DNA of 64,000 bases, from NCBI GenBank assembly GCA_964505065.1, contig CAZDGF010000001.1, forward strand, positions 47,139 to 111,138, read 5' to 3'. The stretch is from JABMMZ01 sp964505065 (lineage in GTDB: Bacteria; Bacteroidota; Bacteroidia; NS11-12g; UBA955). Below are positions 1 to 7,894 of the stretch, piece after piece. Position 1 is the stretch's first letter. Each line of letters opens with the position of its first letter. Under the pieces are notes generated by a model. It made no database searches. It was given only the letters and a program-made list of their open reading frames with translations, and was not told where the DNA came from. The position numbers were made by a program, and so were the translations under genes.

Positions 1-16
1 ACTCGGCCATCCGACC
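1..16 (-). tRNA. 5' end of a class II tRNA (probably tRNA-Ser), cut by the window edge
   Basis: Read on the minus strand the first 16 bases give GGTCGGATGGCCGAGT. This fits a tRNA 5' end: seven acceptor bases, U8, G9, the 5' half of the D stem GCCG, then A14 G15. A D-arm start GGCCGAGT is typical of long-variable-arm tRNAs, serine more often than leucine. A TACATTTG promoter box sits 13 nt upstream, which supports a real gene. The anticodon lies outside the window, so the amino acid is inferred. Confidence 0.6.
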
Positions 17-29
17 TTTTTAAGGAATG

Positions 30-37
30 CAAATGTA
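30..37 (-). promoter_or_regulatory. -7 box for the tRNA gene
   Basis: On the minus strand the sequence is TACATTTG, a perfect match to the Bacteroidota -7 consensus TAnnTTTG. It ends 13 nt before the first tRNA base. No clear TTG was found at the -33 position. Confidence 0.55.
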
Positions 38-65
38 AGGCATTTTTAAAGAATAAAAAATATTT

Positions 66-1118
66 CTACATAATTTTTAAATGCGCAGGCATTTCTGCTA
101 CACGCAGTATTTTTACGGTCATTTCTATTATCAATTGTCCATCATCTGTATTGCCGCTATCATTTATACCTTTGCTGCGCAAATCAAAATATTTTAACAA
201 GCCAAATATTTTTTCTACCAATACAGGTGGGTAATTATTGCTTGCTGTTATATATTCTTGCACAAAAAATTCGTTCATGCCTATGGCAATGGCTATTTCT
301 TTTCTTGTTTTACTGCGAATGGTATATACAGCATATACTTTGGCAAAATAGCCGTACAAATTAGCAATAATGGGAATAATAGGATTTGCTTTAGGATTGG
401 AGGCAAAATAATTGGCTATTTGTACCGATTTGTTAAAGTTTTTTTCGCCAATGGCTTTTTGCAATTCAAAAATATTAAAATCTTTGCTAATACCTATATT
501 TTGCTCAATGTGCTGCATACCAATTAAGCCAACATCAGCTTTTACATTGATAAGCATTTTATCTATTTCATTGGTAATTTTACCCAAATCGTTACCTAAA
601 TAATCACTTATTAATTGTAAGGCTTTGGGCTCTATATTTCTACCTTTTTGTTTAAAGTATTTTTCTATCCAAGGTGTAATTTCATAATCACGCATACGCT
701 CGCTTGTAAATTGAGTGTATTTGGCAAATAATTTAGCATACTTTGTGCGTTTATCTAATTTTTTACCTTTATAGCATAATACCAATATTGTAGATGGTGT
801 TGGATTTTCGAGGTAATCTTCTAAATTTTCTAAATCGTTTAAATTTTGTGCTTCTTTTACCAATATCAATTGGTATTCACTCATCATAGGATAGCGTTTG
901 GCTGCCATTTTAATATCCAATGCACTGGTATCTTTACCATAAGTTATTATTTGGTTAAAACTTTTTTCTTCAGGTTTTAATACATGCTCTTCCAGCAATT
1001 CTGAAAGGGCATCAATAAAATAAGTTTCTTCGCCCTCTAAAAGATACACAGGGGTAAATCTTTTATTTTGAATATCGCCTCTTATTTGGTCGTATTTTAT
1101 GGTTGTACTATTTGCCAT
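66..1118 (-). CDS. holA: DNA polymerase III subunit delta
   Basis: 350 aa, the usual length for HolA, the clamp-loader subunit that opens the beta sliding clamp. The recognisable parts are the N-terminal region around VYLLEGEETYFIDAL, where HolA proteins start their AAA+-like fold, and the C-terminal helical collar region with SKDFNIFELQKAIGEKN, typical of Bacteroidota HolA. HolA does not need a catalytic Walker motif and none is evident. The ATG lies 25 bp from the start of a divergent gene for a small restriction-type nuclease-like protein. The gene ends 50 bp before the upstream edge of the truncated tRNA. Assignment is from overall similarity to the family as I know it. Confidence 0.9.
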   Translation of the reverse strand: MANSTTIKYDQIRGDIQNKRFTPVYLLEGEETYFIDALSELLEEHVLKPEEKSFNQIITYGKDTSALDIKMAAKRYPMMSEYQLILVKEAQNLNDLENLEDYLENPTPSTILVLCYKGKKLDKRTKYAKLFAKYTQFTSERMRDYEITPWIEKYFKQKGRNIEPKALQLISDYLGNDLGKITNEIDKMLINVKADVGLIGMQHIEQNIGISKDFNIFELQKAIGEKNFNKSVQIANYFASNPKANPIIPIIANLYGYFAKVYAVYTIRSKTRKEIAIAIGMNEFFVQEYITASNNYPPVLVEKIFGLLKYFDLRSKGINDSGNTDDGQLIIEMTVKILRVAEMPAHLKIM

Positions 1119-1128
1119 TTTTTAATTT

Positions 1129-1136
1129 TACTTTTG
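1129..1136 (+). promoter_or_regulatory. -7 box, near-leaderless promoter
   Basis: TACTTTTG, a perfect TAnnTTTG, ends 7 nt before the TTG start of the rightward gene at 1144. Transcription from it should begin within a few bases of the start codon. A TTG at 1103-1105, 23 nt upstream, could be the -33 element. Confidence 0.5.
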
Positions 1137-1143
1137 CCACACT

Positions 1144-1584
1144 TTGCAGTTAAACTTTAAAGCATACGAATTTAAGCTCAAAAAGCTGAATGGTAATACA
1201 CAAATATTCGACATTATTAGAAAAAAGTATATTGCCCTTACGCCAGAAGAATGGGTAAGGCAGCACGTTATTCAATTTATAATTGAAGAAAAACAAGTAG
1301 GCGTAGGGCTTATAGCAGTAGAAAAATCTTTAAAATTCAATGGGCTTTCTAAACGTTTTGACATTGTTGTAAGCAATAACAATGCTGAACCTATATTATT
1401 AGTAGAGTGTAAAGCACCCAATATCGCATTAACCCAAGCCACTGTGCAACAAGCGGGTATTTATTTAAAAACCATTAAAGCTAAATTTGTAATGCTAACC
1501 AATGGTTTACAACATATTTTTTTACAATTAAATTTAGATAATATGCAATATGAATTTATGGCGGATTTGCCTATTTTAAAATGA
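1144..1584 (+). CDS. Stand-alone HsdR N-terminal-type (PD-(D/E)XK) protein
   Basis: 146 aa, resembling only the N-terminal nuclease-like domain of type I restriction HsdR subunits (HsdR_N_2 family). A PD-(D/E)XK-like active site can be read: D73 in RFDIVV, then E88 and K90 in LLVECKAP; E60 is a further candidate acidic residue. No helicase domain follows and no hsdM or hsdS is nearby, so it is not a working restriction enzyme by itself. It starts with TTG, chosen because it follows the -7 box and begins a fully family-like sequence. It is divergent from holA with 25 bp between them. I recall this neighbour pair from other Bacteroidota, so a housekeeping DNA-processing role is possible but unproven. 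Confidence 0.75.
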   Translation: MQLNFKAYEFKLKKLNGNTQIFDIIRKKYIALTPEEWVRQHVIQFIIEEKQVGVGLIAVEKSLKFNGLSKRFDIVVSNNNAEPILLVECKAPNIALTQATVQQAGIYLKTIKAKFVMLTNGLQHIFLQLNLDNMQYEFMADLPILK

Positions 1585-1636
1585 ATTAGGTTTAAGTTAT
1601 AAATTATGAATATTCTATAATTTAATAATATTGTTC

Positions 1637-1820
1637 TTTTTTTTAGTTTTTTACTTTTTGCTTGCCCAAAAAGTAAAGCAAAAAAGGCCCCACGAAATCC
1701 AAATTTTAATTTTATTTCATATTACTTCAAAAGGTAGTTGGCTAAAATTAAAATTTCACACATTTCGTGGACACCAGCCGCACCCTTTGCTACAAATAAT
1801 TCGACAGATTAAATTTGCTT
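1637..1820 (+). repeat. Dispersed structured repeat A, copy 1
   Basis: About 180 bp that recur almost unchanged at 60881-61060. It holds a perfect hairpin ACTTTTTG/CAAAAAGT (1653-1660 with 1667-1674) and a larger two-part stem: CCACGAAAT at 1690-1698 pairs with 1762-1770, and AAATTTTAATTTT at 1701-1713 pairs with 1744-1756. The loop between the arms differs most between the copies. The apparent reading frame across it (1631-1828) shows no protein features and is not called. The element fills most of the 269-bp gap between the nuclease-like gene and rnhA. Confidence 0.75.
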
Positions 1821-1853
1821 ATCCCTAACTCAGATTAAAATATTGAACAAAAA

Positions 1854-2312
1854 TTACTCTGAAATATAACCCTTGTCTATAAGCCAAGGACCATTTTTAG
1901 CGGCTGTAGTTGCTAATACATCGCACACTTCGTTTTCAGCATTCCCTGCATGCCCTTTTACCCAGTGCATTGTTACGGTATGTTTAGCAAATAAGGGTAA
2001 AAAACGCTGCCATAAGTCAATGTTTTTTTTATCTTTCCAACCTTTTTTTTGCCAAGCCCACACCCATTTTTTTTCTATTGCATCGCATACATATTTACTG
2101 TCTGTATAAATATGAATATTTAATTTTTCTTTATTCAATGTTTCCAATGCAACTATAACTGCCAAAAGCTCCATTCTATTATTGGTAGTTAATGTAAAAG
2201 CTTGGCTAATTTCTTTGCGCACACTCCCCCATTTTAACACCACGCCATAGCCGCCTTTACCAGGATTGCCAAGCGATGAGCCATCTGTATATACTACTAA
2301 TTGTTTTTCCAT
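1854..2312 (-). CDS. rnhA: Ribonuclease HI
   Basis: 152 aa, the length of classical bacterial RNase HI, which cuts the RNA strand of RNA-DNA hybrids at Okazaki primers and R-loops. The carboxylate set is complete: D10 in VYTDGSS, E48 in NNRMELL, D71 in YTDSKYV and D131 in NEVCDVLA; the flexible-loop His is H121 in VKGHAGN. The basic, Trp-rich protrusion (KKWVWAWQKKGWK) characteristic of the E. coli-type enzyme is present. Its start overlaps the last 16 bp of folC, so it is very likely translated from the folC message. Confidence 0.95.
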   Translation of the reverse strand: MEKQLVVYTDGSSLGNPGKGGYGVVLKWGSVRKEISQAFTLTTNNRMELLAVIVALETLNKEKLNIHIYTDSKYVCDAIEKKWVWAWQKKGWKDKKNIDLWQRFLPLFAKHTVTMHWVKGHAGNAENEVCDVLATTAAKNGPWLIDKGYISE

Positions 2313-3538
2313 TCTATAATTTCTGCCACTACAAAAGTACTACCTCCAATAAATATAACATCATTTGTATTTGCATTTTTTTTTGCATTTTGTAAAGCTT
2401 CTACTACATTGCTGTAAGCCTCTCCTTTCAGTCCTATTGTATTACATTCCGTTTTTAAATCGTTGGCATTAAGTGCTCTTGGCAAATTGGGATTGCAAAA
2501 ATAATAGATTGCATTTGTGGGCAAAAGTTTTAAAATTTTTGTTCTGTCTTTGTCTTTTACCATACCAAAAACGATGTGTAATTTTTCGTATTTTAAACTT
2601 AATAATTGCTCGATAACCAATTTTAATCCATGGTCATTATGCCCTGTATCTGCAATTATTTTAGGGTTTTTGCCTAATACTTCCCATCGTCCTTTAAAGC
2701 CAGTCAATTGCTGCACATTTTGCAAAGCTTTAGCCACTTTAAAATATTCTAACTTCAAATTCAAAGTATTTAATACCTCAACTGCTTGCATTACAGTTAC
2801 CAAATTTTTTTGCTGGTAATTGCCTTTCAAATCACATTCTATCTCTGTGTTATAATAATTAGGATTGGTATCTGCAAAATAAATAGGTGCATTTTCTGTT
2901 TTTGCTTTTTCTATAAATACATTATCAGTTTCGGTATTGCTTTCTCCTATAACTACTGGTATGTTTAGTTTAATAATACCTGCTTTTTCTGAAGCTATTT
3001 TTGCTAAAGTATCGCCCAGCAAATCTGCATGGTCGTAACCAATATTGGTAATAATACTAATAATAGGATTGATAATATTTGTACTATCTAATCGTCCGCC
3101 CAAGCCTGTTTCTATAATGGCATAATCTACTTTTTGCTGGGTAAAATATTGAAAACACATAGCCACTGTAATTTCAAAAAAAGAAGGCTGAATTTCATCA
3201 ATAAAAGGTGTTATTTTTTCTACAAAATTGATTACAAACTCTTGGCTTACCATTTCGCCATTAATTCTTATACGCTCTCTAAAATCTAATAAATGGGGCG
3301 AAGTATAGAGCCCAGTTATATAGCCATGTTGCTGCAAAATAGCCGACAGCATATTGCTTGTACTGCCTTTGCCATTTGTGCCTGCTATGTGTATGCTTTT
3401 AAATTGATGTTGCGGATTGCCCAATGCAGCACATAATTTAATGGTATTTGTTAAATCTGGCTTAAGCGCAGCCGCTCCATCTCTTGTAAAATAGGGCAAT
3501 TTGGTATAAAGGTAATTGAGGGTTTCGGGGTAGGTCAA
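2297..3538 (-). CDS. folC: Folylpolyglutamate synthase / dihydrofolate synthase
   Basis: 413 aa Mur-ligase-family enzyme that joins glutamate to dihydropteroate or folates. The N-terminal motif with RDGAAALKPDL is followed by the ATP-binding P-loop GTNGKGST (about residues 53-60) and by the family segment ETGLGGRLDSTN. The C-terminal domain carries DTGHNDHG, the FolC form of the Mur DNAHNP motif. The start is TTG; the sequence from it aligns with the family N terminus and no upstream ATG fits. It overlaps rnhA by 16 bp. Upstream lies a 216-bp gap with dispersed repeats rather than a clear promoter. Confidence 0.93.
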   Translation of the reverse strand: MTYPETLNYLYTKLPYFTRDGAAALKPDLTNTIKLCAALGNPQHQFKSIHIAGTNGKGSTSNMLSAILQQHGYITGLYTSPHLLDFRERIRINGEMVSQEFVINFVEKITPFIDEIQPSFFEITVAMCFQYFTQQKVDYAIIETGLGGRLDSTNIINPIISIITNIGYDHADLLGDTLAKIASEKAGIIKLNIPVVIGESNTETDNVFIEKAKTENAPIYFADTNPNYYNTEIECDLKGNYQQKNLVTVMQAVEVLNTLNLKLEYFKVAKALQNVQQLTGFKGRWEVLGKNPKIIADTGHNDHGLKLVIEQLLSLKYEKLHIVFGMVKDKDRTKILKLLPTNAIYYFCNPNLPRALNANDLKTECNTIGLKGEAYSNVVEALQNAKKNANTNDVIFIGGSTFVVAEIIEWKNN

Positions 3539-3609
3539 TTTTGGAATTTTAGGATTTATAGATTTAATTATTGTTAAATTGTTGAATTGTTATTTTGTTA
3601 AATGGCTCT

Positions 3610-3753
3610 TTCATGCTGAGGAACAGCCTGCCCCGTTTTAATGCGGGGAAGCATCTATATATTGTTGAATTATTTTAACGCAAAGTCGCAAAGAAATTTT
3701 ACTTTGAAAGGATATTATACTTTTTTAAATTCAAAAATCCCAAAATCAAAAAT
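3610..3753. repeat. Intergenic patch of three dispersed repeat motifs
   Basis: Between folC and the phospholipase-like gene lie three unrelated motifs. At 3610-3656 a TGCTGAGGAACAG segment carries a CCCCG/CGGGG hairpin (3631-3635 with 3644-3648). At 3678-3693 is ACGCAAAGTCGCAAAG, which recurs with one change at 59033-59048. At 3728-3753 is a 26-bp sequence found exactly, in inverse orientation, at 63840-63865. No gene is seen here. Confidence 0.55.
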
Positions 3754-3754
3754 T

Positions 3755-4735
3755 TCATTCTTCTCTTCCTATCATTTTCTCTTGTTGCGTGGGCTCTTCT
3801 TCTTTTGTATTTTGGGGTTCTTGCTCTTTAGGCATATCTGGCAATTCTGGCTGCCCTGCATTTACCCAACAGGTGTACCATAGGCTGCCAAGCAATGTAA
3901 TAGAGCTTCTTAATCTGTTTTCTACCATATTGCCTAATTCATTGTGGTATGCCTTACAAAAATCTTGCGAATATACTTTTACTACAGTATTGCCTTTGCT
4001 TTCTAAAGCATATTTTTTATCCAATGGAAAATTATCGCTTACTTTTTTTTCGGTTTTTAGCACACTATCTACCAAGCTAAAACTTTGCGCATAAGCCTGC
4101 CAAATAGCATTTACAGCCGTATCTGTATAAACTGCCAAGCCTGTAAAAAAATCATATTCAGTATTAAATAATTCTGGCAAGCGGCTTTCCCACAAGCCAT
4201 GAATACCTACTTGATTGGTTTTTTGCCCATTGTAATTGCTTGTAGCATGCAGCGGCACATGGCAATCGCCCACATAATGCCCCAAATCTGCACTTAATTT
4301 CAATATGCGTGCTGCATCTTTTGTCTTAAAAGCTTCTGTCAATCTGTACATCATAGTTTGTATATACCAAGGCACAATGCCGTGGTGTTGCACTGTATCT
4401 TCTGTATATTTTGCTATGGCATCTTTGTAATATTTTGGAATGGTATCTAAAGGCAAACAATGTTCATAAAAGTCTCCATCAAGGTAATGTCTGCAAGCTT
4501 CTTCAGCCATAATGTAGCGTCTTTTATCTGCATCTATAGCATGAGCAGTAATATAATCAATATGGGCTTTGTAAAATCCAAAAAGTGGTTTTGGTAAAGT
4601 ATAAACCGAGAGTTCATTTATTTTTTTATGCCCATAAAAACCCCAAGCAAATGATAAATTAGTAATAAAGAATGTTGAATTAAGAATTAAGATTTTTAGA
4701 AAAACAGAAGACGGGAGACGGAAGAAATTATTCAT
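3755..4735 (-). CDS. Secreted zinc-dependent phospholipase C / S1-P1 nuclease family protein
   Basis: 326 aa. A signal peptide ends at about A30, giving a mature protein that begins with Trp (W31), whose amino group is a zinc ligand in this superfamily. Other expected ligands are visible: H36, D68 or D70, H83, H153-x3-D157-x5-H163 in HYVGDCHVPLHAT, and H179-x3-E183 in HGLWES. A Glu as the last ligand is as in bacterial phospholipase C; S1/P1 nucleases use Asp. The acidic, Gln/Glu-rich tail (about the last 25 residues) looks disordered. It is the last gene of an operon and overlaps purN by 8 bp. Substrate, phospholipid or nucleic acid, cannot be decided from sequence. Confidence 0.8.
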   Translation of the reverse strand: MNNFFRLPSSVFLKILILNSTFFITNLSFAWGFYGHKKINELSVYTLPKPLFGFYKAHIDYITAHAIDADKRRYIMAEEACRHYLDGDFYEHCLPLDTIPKYYKDAIAKYTEDTVQHHGIVPWYIQTMMYRLTEAFKTKDAARILKLSADLGHYVGDCHVPLHATSNYNGQKTNQVGIHGLWESRLPELFNTEYDFFTGLAVYTDTAVNAIWQAYAQSFSLVDSVLKTEKKVSDNFPLDKKYALESKGNTVVKVYSQDFCKAYHNELGNMVENRLRSSITLLGSLWYTCWVNAGQPELPDMPKEQEPQNTKEEEPTQQEKMIGREE

Positions 4736-5312
4736 TCAAAAACCTTTCTACTACTAATGGTAAATGCTCGTGTTCTAAATCGTGTATTTTAGATGAAATT
4801 GTTTCTATAGAATCGTTTTCTGTAATTGCACATTTTGCTTGAAACAATATTTTGCCTTTGTCAAATTCTTCGTTTACCAAATGAATGGTAATGCCTGTTT
4901 CTGTTTCGTTGGCATTCAATACAGCCTCATGAACATGGTGTCCATACATTCCTTTTCCTCCGTATTTTGGCAATAAAGATGGATGTAAATTAATAGTTTT
5001 ACCACCAAACGCTTGAATAAAATTTTGAGGTACTAACCATAAAAAACCAGCCAACACAATTACGCTTGGTGCATATTGGTTTACTTTTTCAATTATAGTA
5101 GAGGTTTCATAAAAATCGTATTTATTAAATAATTGAATAGCCACTCTGTTTTCCAATGCTTTTTGAACAATACCTGCATTGGATTTATTACAAAATATAG
5201 CACTTATAGCTATATCTTTATTATCTTCAAAATGCCGAATAAGGTTTAAAGCATTGCTGCCGTTGCCAGAGGCAAAAATAACAATATGTTTTTTTTCAGC
5301 GTAGTTCTTCAT
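4728..5312 (-). CDS. purN: Phosphoribosylglycinamide formyltransferase
   Basis: 194 aa, usual size for PurN, which formylates GAR with 10-formyl-tetrahydrofolate in purine synthesis. The GAR-binding loop FASGNGSN is near residues 13-20; the catalytic trio is N108 and H110 in INLHPSLLP and D151 in EEFDKGKI. The gene begins immediately after the DUF4837 stop codon with no spacer and its end overlaps the next gene by 8 bp, so the cluster is tightly cotranscribed. purH lies 50 kb away, so purine genes are scattered. Confidence 0.94.
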   Translation of the reverse strand: MKNYAEKKHIVIFASGNGSNALNLIRHFEDNKDIAISAIFCNKSNAGIVQKALENRVAIQLFNKYDFYETSTIIEKVNQYAPSVIVLAGFLWLVPQNFIQAFGGKTINLHPSLLPKYGGKGMYGHHVHEAVLNANETETGITIHLVNEEFDKGKILFQAKCAITENDSIETISSKIHDLEHEHLPLVVERFLNE

Positions 5313-6386
5313 TTATTTTATACTTTGTGCAATGGCTTCAAACAGGCGAATATCCTTATCTTTTACATTCAAATTGGCCTTATTTACATAACCTTCAAAG
5401 GCAAATATCGTATTTTTTTCGGGTATATGAATAGTATATCTTAAAAAAGGACCTGCAAGGCTAACGCCTTTTACTGTCCACCAACCATTAATTTTAGAGG
5501 CTTTATAGCCATTCAAATTTACCATTTCTTTTAAGCGTGTTGGGTAATAATCGCTTTCGGAAGTACTCATATAAGTGCCTGCTATTTCCCCAGGAATATT
5601 GTATTTACAAATAGAATCTCTTACACTTCTTACATTTAAATAATTAAAATCTGTAGTATCTTTATAGGGATAAGTATGCAGCATTATACCAAACACTTTT
5701 GGCTCATTTGCATCGGCTTTGTTTTGCATTTCAAACAAATAAAAATTTTCACTTTTTTGCTTTAGCGTAAAATTACTTGGAATAGCAATGCCTACGCCAA
5801 ATTTGGTTTTTATTTCGTTGTAAATTTCTGTATTTTGGGTAGAATCTTTTAAAGCATTTACTTGTGCTTTCAATTCATTTTTAAGCAAAGTACGGATAAT
5901 ATTTATTTGATCGATTTCTAATTTTTGTTTAATTTGTTCAATCGTTTTTCCAAAAACAAAAAGCACCTCTTGGTTATTGGCTAAAATATTTGAAACACTT
6001 TTAGTGTTAACAATACCAGAATTAATATAACTTTCAACTTCATTATCTTTAAAATTTTGAAATAAAAAATCTAAAGATTTAACATTTTTTTCAGTTACTA
6101 ATACTAAAATAGTTCTTTGATTGAAAAAAAAATCTTTAAATTCATTAATTGTTGGTTGAAGAACTTGGCTGAAAGGTTCTGTAAGTGCATTGTTTCCTTT
6201 TGTTGAAAGAAATATATCGTTATAAACATCTTTTAAAGCTTTGTGTATTTCCTCATCGGCAACTATGGTAAGCGTACCCAAATCTCCAACGGCATTGCCT
6301 TTGAGTTGTTTATCATTTTGCTTGCATGCTATAACAAATAAAGAGATGGAAGCTACATAAAATAGTTTTTTAATTGGTGTGAACAT
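5313..6386 (-). CDS. DUF4837 family lipoprotein
   Basis: 357 aa. The N terminus is a lipoprotein signal ending in SLFVIAC, with Cys21 as the likely lipidated residue, so the protein should sit in a membrane facing the periplasm or outside. The rest resembles DUF4837, a Bacteroidota family without known function. There is no catalytic motif that I recognise. The ATG follows the mltD stop codon directly, and purN follows directly after its own stop; the tight coupling with a murein lytic enzyme suggests an envelope role, which is inference only. Confidence 0.8.
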   Translation of the reverse strand: MFTPIKKLFYVASISLFVIACKQNDKQLKGNAVGDLGTLTIVADEEIHKALKDVYNDIFLSTKGNNALTEPFSQVLQPTINEFKDFFFNQRTILVLVTEKNVKSLDFLFQNFKDNEVESYINSGIVNTKSVSNILANNQEVLFVFGKTIEQIKQKLEIDQINIIRTLLKNELKAQVNALKDSTQNTEIYNEIKTKFGVGIAIPSNFTLKQKSENFYLFEMQNKADANEPKVFGIMLHTYPYKDTTDFNYLNVRSVRDSICKYNIPGEIAGTYMSTSESDYYPTRLKEMVNLNGYKASKINGWWTVKGVSLAGPFLRYTIHIPEKNTIFAFEGYVNKANLNVKDKDIRLFEAIAQSIK

Positions 6387-7763
6387 TTAGTTAGATTTGG
6401 TATAAAGTTTTATAATTTTTCCTTTGCCTAAAGGTGTTAAAGGGCTTTCTATGTCATTCAATTGGCAAATTTTTGCCATATCAAATTCATTAAATTTAGA
6501 ACAAATGTCGTTTACAGTTTGGCTTTCAAAAGTAGAGATATAATAAAAATAACCGCTTTTATTGTAATTGTTTACAGGCAATATAACCTCTCTTTGCTTT
6601 ACAATTTTTAAGTTTGCCCCAGCTCTTAGTTTATTGCCTTTTAGCCTATTCCATCGTTTTAAATCATTAACATATACATTATAAATATCTGCAACTTGGG
6701 CGGCTGTTTGCCCTTTTTTTACTTTATAAAATGTAGTGCTACTTTCATTTTTAATATAATTTTGAGGATTAAAAGCATTGGCGCTTATCAAATAAATACT
6801 GTCTTGCAATTGAGCCAATTGCATAGCTTTGGTATAAGGCAATAATACTGTTTTATTGTTTACATAATGAGGAATTACACCGTCTTTATAGGTGCTATTC
6901 CACTCCATTTGCTCGTAATCGCTAATATTTACCATTGCAGCAATATATTTCATATCTATAGGGCAGCATACATTAAAAGGCACTACCATTTCATGGGCTT
7001 CCAAGCTATTTAGGCTTTCGTCAACAGGGGGCGAAAATGTCATTACAAAAACTGTTGCTATAAATTTAGGTATATAGTTTTGAGTTTCTTTCGGCAAGTA
7101 CGGTTTTATTTCCCAAAAAGTTTTTTTTCCTCCACTTCTTGTAATGGCTTTGTTTACGTTTCCTGGTCCGCCATTGTATGCCGCCAAAGCCAATAACCAA
7201 TCGCCAAAACGGTTGTAATTACTCATTAAATAATCGCAAGCCTTTTCTGTGCTTTTATACATATCTTTGCGTTCATCTACCTCATTGTCTATACGCAAAT
7301 CCATCATTTTTCCTGTGCCTGGCATAAACTGCCATAAACCTGTAGCACCGCACCAGCTAACAGCATTCGGACTAAGCAAAGATTCAACAATAGACAAATA
7401 TTTTATTTCATCGGGCATTCCTTTTTTATCTAAAATATCTTCAAAAATTCTAAAATAAATATCTTTTCTGCCACTTGCTTTGGTTAAAAAAGTACTGTTA
7501 GGACTTTTCATATAGCCAATTTGTGTTTTTACTAAATCATTAAATTTAAAATCTATGGTACTGCCAAGTGTGGCTATAAGTTTATTAAATTTTTCTTCGT
7601 TTAAATTAGCTATATCTTCAGCAGAAATTACAGTTTTTTGCTTTGGCATAGTGCCTTGCATAAAGCTATGCGTAAGGCTATCTATACGTTTTATAGTATT
7701 TTGAGCATTTATATTGAATGAAAAATGCGATAAAATTAGCAATATAGAAATTTTTTTTATCAT
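6387..7763 (-). CDS. mltD: Membrane-bound lytic murein transglycosylase, MltD type, with LysM
   Basis: 458 aa from the chosen ATG. Order: signal peptide (KKISILLILSHFSFNINA), an SLT lytic domain with catalytic Glu in SIVESLLSPNAVS followed by GATGLWQFMPGTG and AAYNGGPGNV, then a LysM-like peptidoglycan-binding repeat beginning FYKVKKGQTAAQVAD, and a weaker second one at the C terminus. It cleaves glycan strands to anhydro-muropeptides. A longer TTG start at 7781 was rejected because it lies on the promoter's -7 box (7779-7786). First gene of the operon with DUF4837, purN and the phospholipase-like gene. Confidence 0.9.
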   Translation of the reverse strand: MIKKISILLILSHFSFNINAQNTIKRIDSLTHSFMQGTMPKQKTVISAEDIANLNEEKFNKLIATLGSTIDFKFNDLVKTQIGYMKSPNSTFLTKASGRKDIYFRIFEDILDKKGMPDEIKYLSIVESLLSPNAVSWCGATGLWQFMPGTGKMMDLRIDNEVDERKDMYKSTEKACDYLMSNYNRFGDWLLALAAYNGGPGNVNKAITRSGGKKTFWEIKPYLPKETQNYIPKFIATVFVMTFSPPVDESLNSLEAHEMVVPFNVCCPIDMKYIAAMVNISDYEQMEWNSTYKDGVIPHYVNNKTVLLPYTKAMQLAQLQDSIYLISANAFNPQNYIKNESSTTFYKVKKGQTAAQVADIYNVYVNDLKRWNRLKGNKLRAGANLKIVKQREVILPVNNYNKSGYFYYISTFESQTVNDICSKFNEFDMAKICQLNDIESPLTPLGKGKIIKLYTKSN

Positions 7764-7778
7764 TTTTTTATAGTAGCG

Positions 7779-7786
7779 CAAAGCTA
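7779..7786 (-). promoter_or_regulatory. -7 box for the mltD operon
   Basis: Minus strand TAGCTTTG fits TAnnTTTG. It ends 15 nt before the ATG at 7763 and overlaps the alternative upstream start, so it decides the start codon. Confidence 0.5.
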
Positions 7787-7832
7787 ATAGTACCTAACGC
7801 AAAAAACAACCCTTTTATTGTGTAACAAATTG

Positions 7833-7862
7833 TTGGTTAATAACAATTAGTCATTATATTTG
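7833..7862 (+). promoter_or_regulatory. Promoter of alanine dehydrogenase gene
   Basis: TTG at 7833-7835, a 19-nt spacer, then TATATTTG at 7855-7862. Both elements and the spacing fit the Bacteroidota -33/-7 promoter. The leader to the ATG at 7895 would be about 25-30 nt. Confidence 0.6.
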
Positions 7863-7894
7863 TAATAATTGATTATTAATTTGTACACAACACT

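Noticed and set aside
1631..1828. Open frame across repeat A copy 1
   Set aside because: It follows the repeat exactly, has no start context, and the second copy does not keep the frame with the same product.
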